Assembly: GCF_002563715.1 (NCBI RefSeq)
Contig: NZ_PDJJ01000001.1
Coordinates: forward strand, 558,001 to 622,000
Direction of reading: 5' to 3'
Length of the DNA stretch: 64,000 nucleotides
From: Isoptericola jiangsuensis
Lineage (GTDB): Bacteria > Actinomycetota > Actinomycetes > Actinomycetales > Cellulomonadaceae
Shown: in pieces, positions 26,249 through 36,094 of the stretch
Layout of the letters: each line of letters starts with the position of its first letter
Position numbering within the stretch: position 1 is the first letter of the stretch
Translations under genes and position numbers: made by a program
The notes under the pieces: generated by a model
Seen by the model: only the letters and a program-made list of their open reading frames with translations
Databases searched by the model: none
Told to the model about the DNA's origin: nothing

Positions 26249-27963
26249 CAGCGCTCCGCCGTGCCCGAGCCGACGGACCCGGCGGCGACCGGCTCGTCCG
26301 TCTCCGGGTCGAACGTGCCCTTGCGGGCCGCCTGCATGGCGATCGCGGTCTCCAGCGCCACCCACAGGGAGGCGACGAGGATGACCACGTCGAGGCCGAG
26401 CAGCAGCCAGTTCTGGTCGTTCCAGAACGTGCCGAGCTGCACGATCAGCGCGTAGATCGACATCACCATGACGAACACCAGCGGGACGAGCACCGGCAGC
26501 GGGTTGCGCTTCTTGCGCAGCAGGATGACGGCGACGATCGCGAGGGTGAGCGACGCGAGGAGCTGGTTGGTGGTGCCGAACAGCGGCCAGATGAGCAGAC
26601 CGCCCGAGCCGTCCGCGCCGGTGCTGAAGGTCAGCGCCATGGCGACGCCCAGCACGACGAGGGTCGCGACGACCTTGTTGACCTTCAGCCCGAGCACCTC
26701 GCCGGCCTCCTGGACGACGAACCGCTGGAGGCGCACGCCGGTGTCCATGGTGGTGGCGGCGAACAGCACGGCCATGGTCGCGAGGATCGTCGCGGACAGC
26801 GACGCGGGGATGCCGAGCCCGGCGTTCATGATCGCGCCGCCGCCCTCGACGAACGCGGACACGCCGCCCTGGTTGAAGGCGCTGTACACGGCCTCCCATT
26901 CGGCGAGCGTCTGGTACCCGGCGGTGGCGGCGATGATCGCGCCGAGGGCGAGCAGGCCCTCGCCGACGGCACCGAAGTAGCCGACGAACCGGCCGTCGGT
27001 CTCCTTGTCGAGCTGCTTCGAGGACGTGCCGGACGACACCATGCCGTGGAAGCCGGAGATGGCGCCGCACGCGACGGTGACGAACAGCAGCGGCACGAGC
27101 GACGGCGTGCCCTCGGGGACGGCCGTGTTGATCGCGGGCGCGACGATGGTCGGGCTGGCGATCAGCACCGAGCCGTAGAGCAGCGCGAGGCCGACGAAGA
27201 GCTGGACGCCGTTGATGTAGTCGCGGGGCTGGAGCAGCACCCACACGGGCAGCAGGGACGCGATGCCCGCGTAGAGGAACAGCGCGGTGATCCAGAACGC
27301 CGCGGGCGACATGCCGAGGATCGGGTCCGGCAGGACGATCGGGAACCGGTCGCCGAGCAGGATGAGGGAGTACAGGGCGACGACGCCGATGACGGTCGTC
27401 AGGGGCAGGTTGATCTTCCAGCGGTAGATCATCTGGCCGACGACGAGCGCGACGAGGATGGCGCCCCACACGGGGATGACGGACGTCGGGGTCTTGATCA
27501 GCAGGTTGGTGATGACGGTCGCGAAGGCGGCGACCACCATGAGCAGCAGCAGGAAGATCACGACGAGGAACAGGTTGCGGCCGCGCGCGCCGATGTACCG
27601 GCCGGACAGCATGCCCATGGACTGGCCGCGGTTGCGCACGGACGCCCACAGGGCGCCCATGTCGTGCATGCCCGCGAAGAACACGGTGCCGAGGGTGACC
27701 CAGAGGAAGGCGGGGAGCCAGCCCCAGATGACGGCGACGGCGGGCCCGACGATGGGCGCGGCGCCGGCCACGGAGGTGAAGTGGTGGCCCCACAGGACGA
27801 ACTTGTTCGTCGGCACGTAGTCGACGCCGTCGTTCATCTCGTGAGCGGGGGTGCGGAAGCTCTCGTCGAGCTTGTACACCTTGCTGCCGAGGAACTTCGA
27901 GTAGAGGAAGTAGCCGGCGATCACCATCGCCAGGCCGATGATCATGAGCACGAGGGAGTTCAC
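26248..27963 (-). CDS. cstA: CstA-family peptide/pyruvate transporter
   Basis: 571 aa from GTG 27963 (CGGAG upstream); GTG 27990 is an in-frame alternative. Polytopic membrane protein with the CstA hallmarks [16 protein letters not shown] near residue 60, [37 protein letters not shown] and [13 protein letters not shown]. coli CstA is induced by carbon starvation under CRP control and takes up peptides; relatives import pyruvate. It heads the operon cstA / CC-tail protein / ArsA-type ATPase. It is divergent from hppA, with a CRP-like box between (28069-28082). Confidence 0.93.
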   Translation of the reverse strand: MNSLVLMIIGLAMVIAGYFLYSKFLGSKVYKLDESFRTPAHEMNDGVDYVPTNKFVLWGHHFTSVAGAAPIVGPAVAVIWGWLPAFLWVTLGTVFFAGMHDMGALWASVRNRGQSMGMLSGRYIGARGRNLFLVVIFLLLLMVVAAFATVITNLLIKTPTSVIPVWGAILVALVVGQMIYRWKINLPLTTVIGVVALYSLILLGDRFPIVLPDPILGMSPAAFWITALFLYAGIASLLPVWVLLQPRDYINGVQLFVGLALLYGSVLIASPTIVAPAINTAVPEGTPSLVPLLFVTVACGAISGFHGMVSSGTSSKQLDKETDGRFVGYFGAVGEGLLALGAIIAATAGYQTLAEWEAVYSAFNQGGVSAFVEGGGAIMNAGLGIPASLSATILATMAVLFAATTMDTGVRLQRFVVQEAGEVLGLKVNKVVATLVVLGVAMALTFSTGADGSGGLLIWPLFGTTNQLLASLTLAIVAVILLRKKRNPLPVLVPLVFVMVMSIYALIVQLGTFWNDQNWLLLGLDVVILVASLWVALETAIAMQAARKGTFDPETDEPVAAGSVGSGTAER

Positions 27964-28068
27964 GGGGGGCTCCGGGGTCGTCGTTGACACGTTCGGCCCG
28001 AGTGTACGCACGGGGGTGGTCCGGCCAGGGAGGTCGGAGGGTGTTGCCGCAGGCGACCGCCTTGGTTC

Positions 28069-28095
28069 GTGACCGGCGTCACATGTGGGTAGACT
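28069..28095. promoter_or_regulatory. CRP-like box and hppA -10 between cstA and hppA
   Basis: GTGA-CCGGCG-TCAC-A (28069-28083) fits the CRP/GlxR consensus GTGA-N6-TCAC. TAGACT at 28090-28095 is a -10 for hppA. The block GTGACCGGCsTCAC followed by TAGACTC also occurs upstream of acsA. The site is about 105 bp from the cstA start and could act on both genes. Confidence 0.5.
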
Positions 28096-28196
28096 CCCCG
28101 GCATCCCGTCGTCAACGGCGACGGCGGGAGCTTTCCCCAGGCGCTGCGCCCGGTCACCGACGACCTGGTGCACGTGGCACACGTCGAGGAGGACGG

Positions 28197-30479
28197 ATGC
28201 TCACACTCGGAGCGGACAGCATCACGATCGTCGCCGTCATCGCGGTGGTCGCCCTGGCGGCACTGGTGTGCGCGGCGACCCTGCGCCGCCAGGTGCTCGC
28301 GTTCGGCGAGGGCACGGCCGCGATGCAGGACATCGCCCAGGGGGTGCAGGAGGGCGCGTCGGCGTACCTCAGCCGCCAGTTCCGCACCCTCGCCCTGTTC
28401 GCCGTCGTCGTGTTCGGCCTGCTGTTCCTCCTGCCGGGGGACGGCGGGGTCCGCATCGGGCGGTCGGTCGCGTTCCTCGTCGGCGCGGCGTTCTCCGCCG
28501 CCATCGGCTACCTGGGGATGTGGCTCGCGGTGCGCGCCAACGTGCGCGTGGCCGCCGCCGCCACCGGGCCGGACGGCCGCGCGACCGGCGCGCGCATCGC
28601 GTTCCGCACCGGTGGCGTCGTCGGGATGTCCGTCGTCGGGCTCGGGCTGTTCGGGGCGGCCCTGGTGGTCCTGATCTACCGCGGTGACGCACCCGCGGTG
28701 CTCGAGGGGTTCGGCTTCGGCGCCGCGCTGCTCGCCATGTTCATGCGCGTCGGCGGCGGCATCTTCACCAAGGCGGCCGACGTCGGCGCCGACCTCGTCG
28801 GGAAGGTCGAGCAGGGCATCCCCGAGGACGACCCCCGCAACGCCGCGACCATCGCCGACAACGTCGGGGACAACGTCGGCGACTGCGCCGGCATGGCCGC
28901 CGACCTCTTCGAGTCCTACGCCGTCACCCTGGTGGCCGCGCTCATCCTCGGCAAGGCCGTGATGGGGGAGCAGGGCCTCGTCTTCCCGCTGATCGTCACC
29001 GCCATCGGCGCCGTCGTCGCCCTGCTCGGCGTCGGGATCACGCGCGTGCGGGGCGACGAGTCCGGGCTGCGGGCCATCAACCGCGGCTTCTACGTCTCGG
29101 CGGTCGTCGGTGCCGTGCTCGCCGCCGGGGCGGCCTTCGCCTACCTGCCGTCCTCGTTCGGCGAGATGGGCGGCACCGCCGACCTGACCGGCGTCACCTC
29201 CGACCCGCGGGTCGTGGCCTCCCTGGCGGTGCTCGTCGGCATCGTCCTGGCGGGCGTCATCCTGTGGATCACCGGCTACTTCACCGGCACCGACTCCAAG
29301 CCCACCCGGCACGTCGCGGCCACGTCCCGCACGGGCGCCGCGACCGTCGTGCTGTCCGGCATCGGCGTCGGGTTCGAGTCCGCCGTGTACACCGCCGGCA
29401 TCATCGCCGCCGCCATCTGCGGGGTGTTCCTCCTGGCGGGCGGGTCCATCTGGCTGTCGCTGTTCCTCGTCGCGCTCGCCGGCTGCGGCCTGCTCACCAC
29501 CGTCGGCGTCATCGTCGCGATGGACACCTTCGGTCCGGTGAGCGACAACGCGCAGGGCATCGCCGAGATGTCCGGGGACGTCGACGAGGCCGGCGCGCAG
29601 ATCCTCACCGACCTCGACGCCGTCGGGAACACCACCAAGGCCATCACCAAGGGCATCGCCATCGCGACCGCCGTGCTCGCCGCCACCGCGCTGTTCGGCT
29701 CCTACGCCGACGCCGTGGAGAAGGCGCTGGGCGAGGTCGCGACCGTCGGGTCCGGGCTCGTCGGCTCCATGCTCAGCTACGAGATCATCTCGCCCGTCAC
29801 GCTCGTCGGCGTCATCCTCGGCGCCGCCACCGTGTTCCTGTTCTCCGGGCTGGCCATCGACGCCGTGACCCGCGCCGCGGGTGCCATCGTCATGGAGGTG
29901 CGCCGCCAGTTCCGCGAGCACCCCGGGATCATGACGTACGAGGAGCGTCCCGAGTACGGCCGCGTCGTGGACATCTGCACCAAGGACTCGCTGCGCGAGC
30001 TCGCCACCCCCGGCCTGCTCGCCGCGTTCGCGCCCATCGCCGTCGGCTTCGGCCTCGGCGTCGGCCCGCTCGCCGGGTTCCTCGCCGGGACGATCGGCGC
30101 CGGCGTGCTCATGGCGATCTTCCTCGCCAACTCCGGCGGCGCCTGGGACAACGCGAAGAAGATCGTCGAGGACGGCGCCTTCGGGGGCAAGGGCTCCGAG
30201 GCCCACGCGGCCACCGTCATCGGCGACACCGTCGGCGACCCGTTCAAGGACACCGCCGGCCCCGCGATCAACCCGCTCATCAAGGTGATGAACCTGGTGT
30301 CGCTGCTCATCGCGCCCGCCGTCGTCATGCTGTCCGTGCCGGAGGACGCCAACCACGTGCTCCGCATCGGCATCTCGCTCGTCGCGGCCGCCATCGCGTT
30401 CGGGGCGGTCATCCTGTCCCGGCTGCGCGCCGCCCGTGTCGACGCCGAGGAGGCGTCGGACGCCCTGCCCGTGCGCTGA
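28197..30479 (+). CDS. hppA: membrane H+-translocating pyrophosphatase, K+-independent type
   Basis: 760 aa from ATG 28197 (GAGGAGG upstream). Sixteen or so membrane helices with the family motifs GGGIFTKAADVGADLVGKVE, DNVGDNVGDCAGMAADLFE and, near the C-terminus, the GDTVGDPFKDTAGPAINPL loop. It couples PPi hydrolysis to proton export. GNTTKAITKG has Lys where K+-dependent enzymes have Ala, which marks the K+-independent class. Length fits the family. A 16-bp hairpin terminator follows. Confidence 0.96.
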   Translation: MLTLGADSITIVAVIAVVALAALVCAATLRRQVLAFGEGTAAMQDIAQGVQEGASAYLSRQFRTLALFAVVVFGLLFLLPGDGGVRIGRSVAFLVGAAFSAAIGYLGMWLAVRANVRVAAAATGPDGRATGARIAFRTGGVVGMSVVGLGLFGAALVVLIYRGDAPAVLEGFGFGAALLAMFMRVGGGIFTKAADVGADLVGKVEQGIPEDDPRNAATIADNVGDNVGDCAGMAADLFESYAVTLVAALILGKAVMGEQGLVFPLIVTAIGAVVALLGVGITRVRGDESGLRAINRGFYVSAVVGAVLAAGAAFAYLPSSFGEMGGTADLTGVTSDPRVVASLAVLVGIVLAGVILWITGYFTGTDSKPTRHVAATSRTGAATVVLSGIGVGFESAVYTAGIIAAAICGVFLLAGGSIWLSLFLVALAGCGLLTTVGVIVAMDTFGPVSDNAQGIAEMSGDVDEAGAQILTDLDAVGNTTKAITKGIAIATAVLAATALFGSYADAVEKALGEVATVGSGLVGSMLSYEIISPVTLVGVILGAATVFLFSGLAIDAVTRAAGAIVMEVRRQFREHPGIMTYEERPEYGRVVDICTKDSLRELATPGLLAAFAPIAVGFGLGVGPLAGFLAGTIGAGVLMAIFLANSGGAWDNAKKIVEDGAFGGKGSEAHAATVIGDTVGDPFKDTAGPAINPLIKVMNLVSLLIAPAVVMLSVPEDANHVLRIGISLVAAAIAFGAVILSRLRAARVDAEEASDALPVR

Positions 30480-30494
30480 CACCGTCAGGACGAC

Positions 30495-30532
30495 GAGAAG
30501 GTCCGGCACCGGTTCCGGTGCCGGACCTTCTC
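30495..30532. terminator. 16-bp hairpin terminator after hppA
   Basis: GAGAAGGTCCGGCACC (30495-30510) pairs perfectly with GGTGCCGGACCTTCTC (30517-30532) around GGTTCC. It separates hppA from the convergent peptidase gene. Confidence 0.88.
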
Positions 30533-30591
30533 ACGTCCGGGCCGCCCTCGCGTGACCCCTCACGGCGGCGGCCCGCCCCCGGGCGGGACCG

Positions 30592-33225
30592 TCAGTCGGA
30601 CGTCGCCCAGAAGATCGCCGTGGCCACCTGGCTCATCGCGCCCTGCGGGTGCGTGCGGAACGTCGGCGACGTCCCGAACACCACCGCGCGTGCTCCCGAC
30701 GCCGACTCGCCCGACACGACCGCCGCCTGACCGGCCGCCGCGTCCTGCCCCGGGCCGGACAGGTCGTTCCAGTGGCCCGCGAGGAACGGCTCCGTCGCGT
30801 CGTACGACAGCTCGACGTCGGTGCCGGCCCCCAGGTCCGTGAACCACACGGCCGGGTAGATGAACGACGCGTCCTGCGGGTGCGCCGCGAACATCGAGGT
30901 CGCCGGGGTGTCGACCGCCACGATGCCGTTGCCGCGCGTGTTGCCCCGCACCGCCGTGCCCTGGACGAGCCCGTACGTCGCGGCGGCCGAGAAGCCCGCC
31001 GTGGACTCCCCGACGATCGCGCCGCCGTCGGCCAGCCACTGCGCGACGTACGCACGACCGGCCGCACCCGGGTTGAACGTGGAGCCGACCCACAGCACGT
31101 CGGCGTCCTCCAGCCCGGTGGTGGCGGTCGCGGCACCCGCGTCGACGCCGCTCGAGCTCACCGGCACGAGGTCGTCGAACCCGAGCTGGGCCAGCGCGAG
31201 CACGTCGTCCGCGCCGCCGGTGTACGCCACGGTGAGGTCGTCGAGCTCGGTGGCGTCGTCGAGCGCCGCGATCTCCGCGCGGGTCGCGGCCGTGAACGGG
31301 ATGTCGTACGTGACCACGGCGTCCGCCGCGGCGGGCAGCCCCTCCGGCCCGACGACGGCCCGCCCGTCGTCCAGCAGCCACACGGGGGCGTCGTCCTCCA
31401 GCAGCGCGTTGAGGGCCCGGAAGTCCTCCACGCCGGCCAGGTCGAAGGCGACGTGGCTCGCCTTCTTCGGCAGCACGCCGTCGGACGGCACGCGGGACAG
31501 GGGGCGCGTCGCCCCCACGGGGCCGTCCGTGGTGGTGCCGACCGCGTCGACGGTGGCGCCCCACAGGTCGGCGAGGCTCCACGCGGAGATGTCGTACATC
31601 GACGGCAGCTTCTCGGAGATGTCGGACCCCGTGGCGAGCAGCGTGTTCGCCAGGCCGCGCAACGGCTGGTGGAGGTCCACGACGAACGACCCGGCGGGGT
31701 AGGTGACGCCCCCGACGGAGGTCGTGCGGCTCAGGGTGCTCACCTCGACGCCGTGGAACAGGAGCTGGTCGACCAGCGCCTCCGCGTCCGACGACGACCG
31801 CTGGCCGTCGCCGACCGGGATGACGTACGCCCGGGGCAGCACCACGGGCTCCTGGTCGTCGGTGACGTCCCACAGCTCCTTCCACGAGTCGGGGCCGGGG
31901 ACCGCGTCGACGTTCGCCTCCGTGAGCTGCACCTTGGCCTCGCCGGCCACCCCGCGCCGGAACGTCTCGATCTGGTCGGCGAGCATCGCGGTGCTGTGGT
32001 CGGCGACGTAGTCGACCATCGACAGCATGGTGACGCGCGCGACCTCCGTGTTGATCGCGGCGTTCGCGGGCGTGGTGGTGCTGCCGGTCCGCCCGTGCGG
32101 CAGCTCCACGGTGCTGGTCACCGCGCCGTGGTACGCGGCGTACTGCGCGGTGAAGATCGGCGGGTAGTCGTCCCAGCCGGACGGCGTGTCGCGGTACGGG
32201 ATCTTGATGCTGCCGGTCTTCTCGGTCGTGGTCCGCCCTGTGCTGCGGTCGAGGTACGTGTTGCCCTCGATGTCGGCGGCCACCACGTCCGCCTCGACCT
32301 GCTCGGCCAGCGCGAAGCCGTGCGGGATGAACAGGTCGTACTCGTAGTTGTCGCCGTGGGGCGGACCGCACGGCTCCACCTGGAGAACCCCGGTGTACCC
32401 GTGGAAGTCCGCGGCGTACAGCGGCTGGAGGGTCTGCGCGGTCGCGACGAACGACCGCGACTCGGGCGTCGCGCCGGTCACCATGTCGCGGTTCGCGTCG
32501 AACCCGAGCGCCGTGGCACGGGTCGCCACGGTGCGTCCGTCGGGGTTGAGGCTGAGGGAGAAGTAGAGGCGGTGCTGGCCGAGCATCTCGGTGACGGCCG
32601 GGTCGTCGGACGTCGCGAGCTCGGTGATGACCTGCATCGCCGCGTCCGTGCCCTCCCACTCGTTGCCGTGGATGTTCGCGCTGATCCACAGGGGCGTCTT
32701 GTAGCCCGCCGCGAGCTTCTTGTCGGCGGCAGCCTTCGCGGGCGAGTGGCGGATCTCCTCGCGCCACCGGGTCTGCTGCGCGGTCTCGCCGCGCGACTCC
32801 GGGGCGGTCACGGTCACGAGGTACAGGTCGCGGCCCTGGGTGGACTGCCCGACGACCTGCGTCGACACCCGGTCGCTCGACGCCATGAGCGCCGTCAGCG
32901 CCGGGGCCAGGTCGGAGTGCGCGATCGTGCCGTTGAGCGACGTCGCGTCACCCTCCACCGGGTCGTAGGTGCGCAGCGTCGGCTGCGACGGGTACGACGT
33001 CGGCATGTCGATCGCGCCGTCCGACGTCTTCTCGGCGGGGCCGGTCTTGGCGGCCTTGACCAGCTCGGCGAAGGTGCGCCCCGACGGCGCGGCCGTGTCG
33101 CGCTCGGGGCCGCGGCCGCTGGAGGAGGGACCGTCGGACGGCGGTGTCGCGACGGCGGTGCCGACGAGCGTGCACGCCGCGAGGGCGGCGCCGCCGAGGC
33201 CGGCGAGGGTGCGGTGGAGCTTCAT
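30592..33225 (-). CDS. large secreted M14 zinc carboxypeptidase
   Basis: 877 aa from ATG 33225 (AAGGAG upstream). The signal peptide ends near GTAVA. The M14 domain (about 110-430) has the zinc site HGNEWE, substrate Arg in DANRDM, His ligand in AADFHGYTG and catalytic Glu in STVELPHGRTG. The remaining ~440 residues are not a standard M14 part: they look like mixed alpha/beta segments with a VGPEG...VVTYDIPF stretch and a glutamine-amidotransferase/DUF4350-like region (VAQWLADGGAIVGESTAG). Similar long actinobacterial M14 proteins are exported and digest peptides. It is a single gene with the terminator of hppA at its end. Confidence 0.88.
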   Translation of the reverse strand: MKLHRTLAGLGGAALAACTLVGTAVATPPSDGPSSSGRGPERDTAAPSGRTFAELVKAAKTGPAEKTSDGAIDMPTSYPSQPTLRTYDPVEGDATSLNGTIAHSDLAPALTALMASSDRVSTQVVGQSTQGRDLYLVTVTAPESRGETAQQTRWREEIRHSPAKAAADKKLAAGYKTPLWISANIHGNEWEGTDAAMQVITELATSDDPAVTEMLGQHRLYFSLSLNPDGRTVATRATALGFDANRDMVTGATPESRSFVATAQTLQPLYAADFHGYTGVLQVEPCGPPHGDNYEYDLFIPHGFALAEQVEADVVAADIEGNTYLDRSTGRTTTEKTGSIKIPYRDTPSGWDDYPPIFTAQYAAYHGAVTSTVELPHGRTGSTTTPANAAINTEVARVTMLSMVDYVADHSTAMLADQIETFRRGVAGEAKVQLTEANVDAVPGPDSWKELWDVTDDQEPVVLPRAYVIPVGDGQRSSSDAEALVDQLLFHGVEVSTLSRTTSVGGVTYPAGSFVVDLHQPLRGLANTLLATGSDISEKLPSMYDISAWSLADLWGATVDAVGTTTDGPVGATRPLSRVPSDGVLPKKASHVAFDLAGVEDFRALNALLEDDAPVWLLDDGRAVVGPEGLPAAADAVVTYDIPFTAATRAEIAALDDATELDDLTVAYTGGADDVLALAQLGFDDLVPVSSSGVDAGAATATTGLEDADVLWVGSTFNPGAAGRAYVAQWLADGGAIVGESTAGFSAAATYGLVQGTAVRGNTRGNGIVAVDTPATSMFAAHPQDASFIYPAVWFTDLGAGTDVELSYDATEPFLAGHWNDLSGPGQDAAAGQAAVVSGESASGARAVVFGTSPTFRTHPQGAMSQVATAIFWATSD

Positions 33226-33350
33226 GGGTCTCCTTCAGGTCAGTGCGACGAAGCCCGGGACCCGCGCGACGTCGCGCCCGGTGCCCGGGACGCCAGCATG
33301 ACCGCTGGATGTTTCCCCGACGTGACCTGGAACACACCCGGACGGTTTCG

Positions 33351-34202
33351 TCACACCGTTGCGAGCGCCCCTGCCGCGACCACCACCGTCACGGTCACGG
33401 CCAGCAGCAGCGTGTCGCCCGCCCGCCATCGCAGGTGCGCGAGCCTGAGGTCCCGGCCCGCGCCGGACCGCATCGCCGCCGTGAACCCCCGCGTCTCCAG
33501 GGCCTCCACCGTCGTGCGGGTCCGTTGTGCCGTGTTGAGGACCAGCGGGTAGAACGCCTGCACCGCGATGCGTCCCACCCGCGCCACCGCCCGCCACCCC
33601 AGCAGCCCCGCACCCCGCGACGGGGCGCCGCGCAGCCGGTGCCCGTCCACGATCGTCTCGAACTCGTCCACCAGCACCGGCACCATCCGGTAGCCGTAGC
33701 TCACCGCGAACCCGAGGATCGTCGGCGCCCGCAGCGCCAGCAGCGCGTCGCACACCTTCTCCGGGTCCATCGACACGAACGCCGCCATCGACACCAGCGA
33801 CACCGTGCCCAGCTTGAGGTACGCCTGCGTCAGCGCCACCACCGAGCCGACCTCGCCGCCCAGGAGCAGCACCAGCACCAGGAGGTAGCCCACCTGACCC
33901 ACCGTCGACAGCACGAACAGGCCCAGCAGCAGCGGACCCACCCGTGCCGCCAGCGCGCTCCCCAGCGCCGCGACGAACAGCACCGCCAGCACCCGCAGGT
34001 CGTACGTGAACCACGGCGCCAGCGCGCCCACCGCGTACCAGGCCACCACCGCCCGCGGGTCCCGGCGGGCCAGGAACCCGCCCCGCGTCGCGTACGCGAC
34101 CCGCATCAGCTCCAGCTTCACCCACTCCACCCCGGAACGGTCGAAGCCCTTGCGCTCCCGCCCGGACCCCCGCGGGTCCGCGGCCGCACCGGCGGTGCTC
34201 AT
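33351..34202 (-). CDS. ecfT: ECF transporter T component (EcfT)
   Basis: 283 aa from ATG 34202, overlapping the ATPase gene by 4 bp. Membrane segments at the N-terminal half (VVAWYAVGALAPWFTYDLRVLAVLFVAAL, LLLGLFVLSTVGQVGYLLVLVLLL) are followed by the cytoplasmic coupling helices, with the Arg signature EALETRGFTAAMR that contacts the ATPases. EcfT joins the S component to the ATPase pair. Last gene of the operon. Confidence 0.88.
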   Translation of the reverse strand: MSTAGAAADPRGSGRERKGFDRSGVEWVKLELMRVAYATRGGFLARRDPRAVVAWYAVGALAPWFTYDLRVLAVLFVAALGSALAARVGPLLLGLFVLSTVGQVGYLLVLVLLLGGEVGSVVALTQAYLKLGTVSLVSMAAFVSMDPEKVCDALLALRAPTILGFAVSYGYRMVPVLVDEFETIVDGHRLRGAPSRGAGLLGWRAVARVGRIAVQAFYPLVLNTAQRTRTTVEALETRGFTAAMRSGAGRDLRLAHLRWRAGDTLLLAVTVTVVVAAGALATV

Positions 34203-36094
34203 GCCAGGACCCCCGCAGGACGGGACGAGACGGCCGCGACCAGCGCGTCGACCGACAACGGGACGGGATCGAGCCCCAGACGCCGACCCACCTGGCTCAC
34301 CTGCGGCGGCACCAGCCGCGCCCGCGCCAGCACGTCCGGCCGCGCGAACAGCGACGCCGGGTCGGTGTCCGCCAGCACCCGGCCCCCGTCCAGCACCACC
34401 ACCCGGTCCGCCCACGCCGCCACCAGGTGCATGTCGTGCGTCGCCACCACCGTGCAGCGCACGTGCTCCGCCATCGCCGACAGCGTCGCGATCACGTCGT
34501 CCCGCGTGCCCACGTCCAGGCTCGACGTCGGCTCGTCCAGCAGCAGCAGACCCGGCCGCATCGCCAGCGCCACGCCGAGCGCCGCCCGCCGCTGCTGCCC
34601 GCCCGACAACAGCCGGCCGTCCCGGTCCGCCAGCTCCGTCAACCGCACCCGGTCCAGGACGTCCGCGACCAGCGCCTCGGCGTCCGCGACGCCCCGGCCC
34701 ACCGGGTGCATCGCGACGTCACCGCGCACCGAGTCCGTCAGGAACATCTCCTGCGGATGCTGCACCAGGTAGCAGACGTCGTCCGCGAGCCGGGCCGCCG
34801 GCGTGCGCCGCGTGTCCCGGCCGCACACCTCCACCGACCCCGACCGGGGCAGCGTCAGGCCCGCCAGCAGACCCAGCAGCGACGACTTGCCCGCGCCGTT
34901 CGACCCCACCAGGGCCACCCGTTCGCCGTCGTGCAGGTCGAGGTCCAGGCCGTCCAGCACCGTGCTGCGCGGGCCCTGCACGGTCCGGTACCCGTGGGTG
35001 ACGCCACGGACGCGGGCGACCGGCGCTGCCTCCTGTCCCGTGGTTCCTTCCGCGGTCAGGGCGCGCTGGTCCGTGCGCTCGAATGAATCGGTCGCTGCGC
35101 TCCCTCTGCTCTCGCGCACGGACCACCCCGCCCCGACCGCTGCGCTCGTCCGGGCCCGTCCCGAGCACTCGTCCGCTCGGGTCCGCTCAGGGGCTGATGT
35201 CGCAGCGGAGAGGGGATCCGGTACGACGGAGGACAGGAGGGTCGTGCACTCGTCGACCGTGAGGGGCAGGCGCGGGGTGCCCGGGACGAGCCGGCGGGCG
35301 AGCTCCACGACCTCCGGGACGGGGATGCCGGCCGCCGCGAGGTCGTCCGCGCGGGCCATGGCCTCCCGGGTGGGCAGGTGCCAGCGGACGACGCCGTCGG
35401 CCATGAGGACGACCGATCGGGCGTGGCGGGCGACCAGGTCGGCGTGGTGCTCGATGACGACCACCGTCACGCCCTGCCGGTTGAGGCGGTCGAGGTGGTC
35501 GTAGATCGCCGCCGCGCGGCCCGGGTCGACCTCCGCCGCGGGTTCGTCCACGACGAGCACCGCCGGGGCCAGCGCCAGGGCGCCCGCCAGCGCGGTGAGG
35601 TGCTGCTGCCCGCCGGAGAGCTGCCAGGTGAACGTGTCCGCCAGCGGCCCCAGGTCGAGGGCGGCCAGCGCGGCGTCGGCGCGTGCGCCCCAGTCGTCGT
35701 GACCCGCGTTGAGCGGCCCGAACGCGACGTCGTCGCGCACCGTCGGCCGCACGAGCTGGTTGCCGAAGTCCTGGAACACGTACCCGACGTCCGCGCCGAG
35801 CGTCGCGACGTCCACGTCCGCGGTGTCCCGGCCCAGGACGTGCACCGACCCGGTGACGTCACCGTTCCAGAAGTGCGGCACCAGGCCGTTGAACGTCTTG
35901 CACAGGGTGGTCTTGCCGGAGCCGTTGCCGCCGACCACGGCCACGAAGTCGCCGCGCTCGATCCGCAGGTCCACCCCGCGCAGCGAGTCCCGCGCTGCGC
36001 CGGGGTAGCGGAACGACAGCCCGCGCACCTCGATCGCGGGGACGTCGTCGCCCTGACGGTGCACGGCGTGCGGGGCCGTGGTCGGCGCGGTCAT
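34199..36094 (-). CDS. fused ECF-type ATPase with two nucleotide-binding domains (EcfA1-A2)
   Basis: 631 aa from ATG 36094. NBD1 (about 20-245): Walker A VVGGNGSGKTT, signature LSGGQQHLTALAGAL, Walker B VLVVDEPAAEVD. NBD2 (about 355-590): Walker A LVGSNGAGKSS, LSGGQQRRAALGVAL, LLLLDEPTSSLD. Both sites look intact. The domains are joined by a ~65-residue low-complexity linker (about 285-350) whose DNA holds an 11-bp inverted repeat and less G/C-biased third positions than its surroundings. It powers the adjacent S and T components; ATGA overlaps occur at both ends. Confidence 0.92.
   Translation of the reverse strand: MTAPTTAPHAVHRQGDDVPAIEVRGLSFRYPGAARDSLRGVDLRIERGDFVAVVGGNGSGKTTLCKTFNGLVPHFWNGDVTGSVHVLGRDTADVDVATLGADVGYVFQDFGNQLVRPTVRDDVAFGPLNAGHDDWGARADAALAALDLGPLADTFTWQLSGGQQHLTALAGALALAPAVLVVDEPAAEVDPGRAAAIYDHLDRLNRQGVTVVVIEHHADLVARHARSVVLMADGVVRWHLPTREAMARADDLAAAGIPVPEVVELARRLVPGTPRLPLTVDECTTLLSSVVPDPLSAATSAPERTRADECSGRARTSAAVGAGWSVRESRGSAATDSFERTDQRALTAEGTTGQEAAPVARVRGVTHGYRTVQGPRSTVLDGLDLDLHDGERVALVGSNGAGKSSLLGLLAGLTLPRSGSVEVCGRDTRRTPAARLADDVCYLVQHPQEMFLTDSVRGDVAMHPVGRGVADAEALVADVLDRVRLTELADRDGRLLSGGQQRRAALGVALAMRPGLLLLDEPTSSLDVGTRDDVIATLSAMAEHVRCTVVATHDMHLVAAWADRVVVLDGGRVLADTDPASLFARPDVLARARLVPPQVSQVGRRLGLDPVPLSVDALVAAVSSRPAGVLA
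35068..35124. repeat. palindromic element inside the ATPase linker-coding DNA
   Basis: GGTCCGTGCGC (35068-35078) and GCGCACGGACC (35114-35124) are perfect complements, 35 bases apart. A second inverted pair (CCCGAGC 35160-35166 / GCTCGGG 35075+100 = 35175-35181) lies next to it. The DNA encodes the disordered linker between the two ATPase domains and resembles an intergenic palindrome inserted in frame. Confidence 0.6.
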
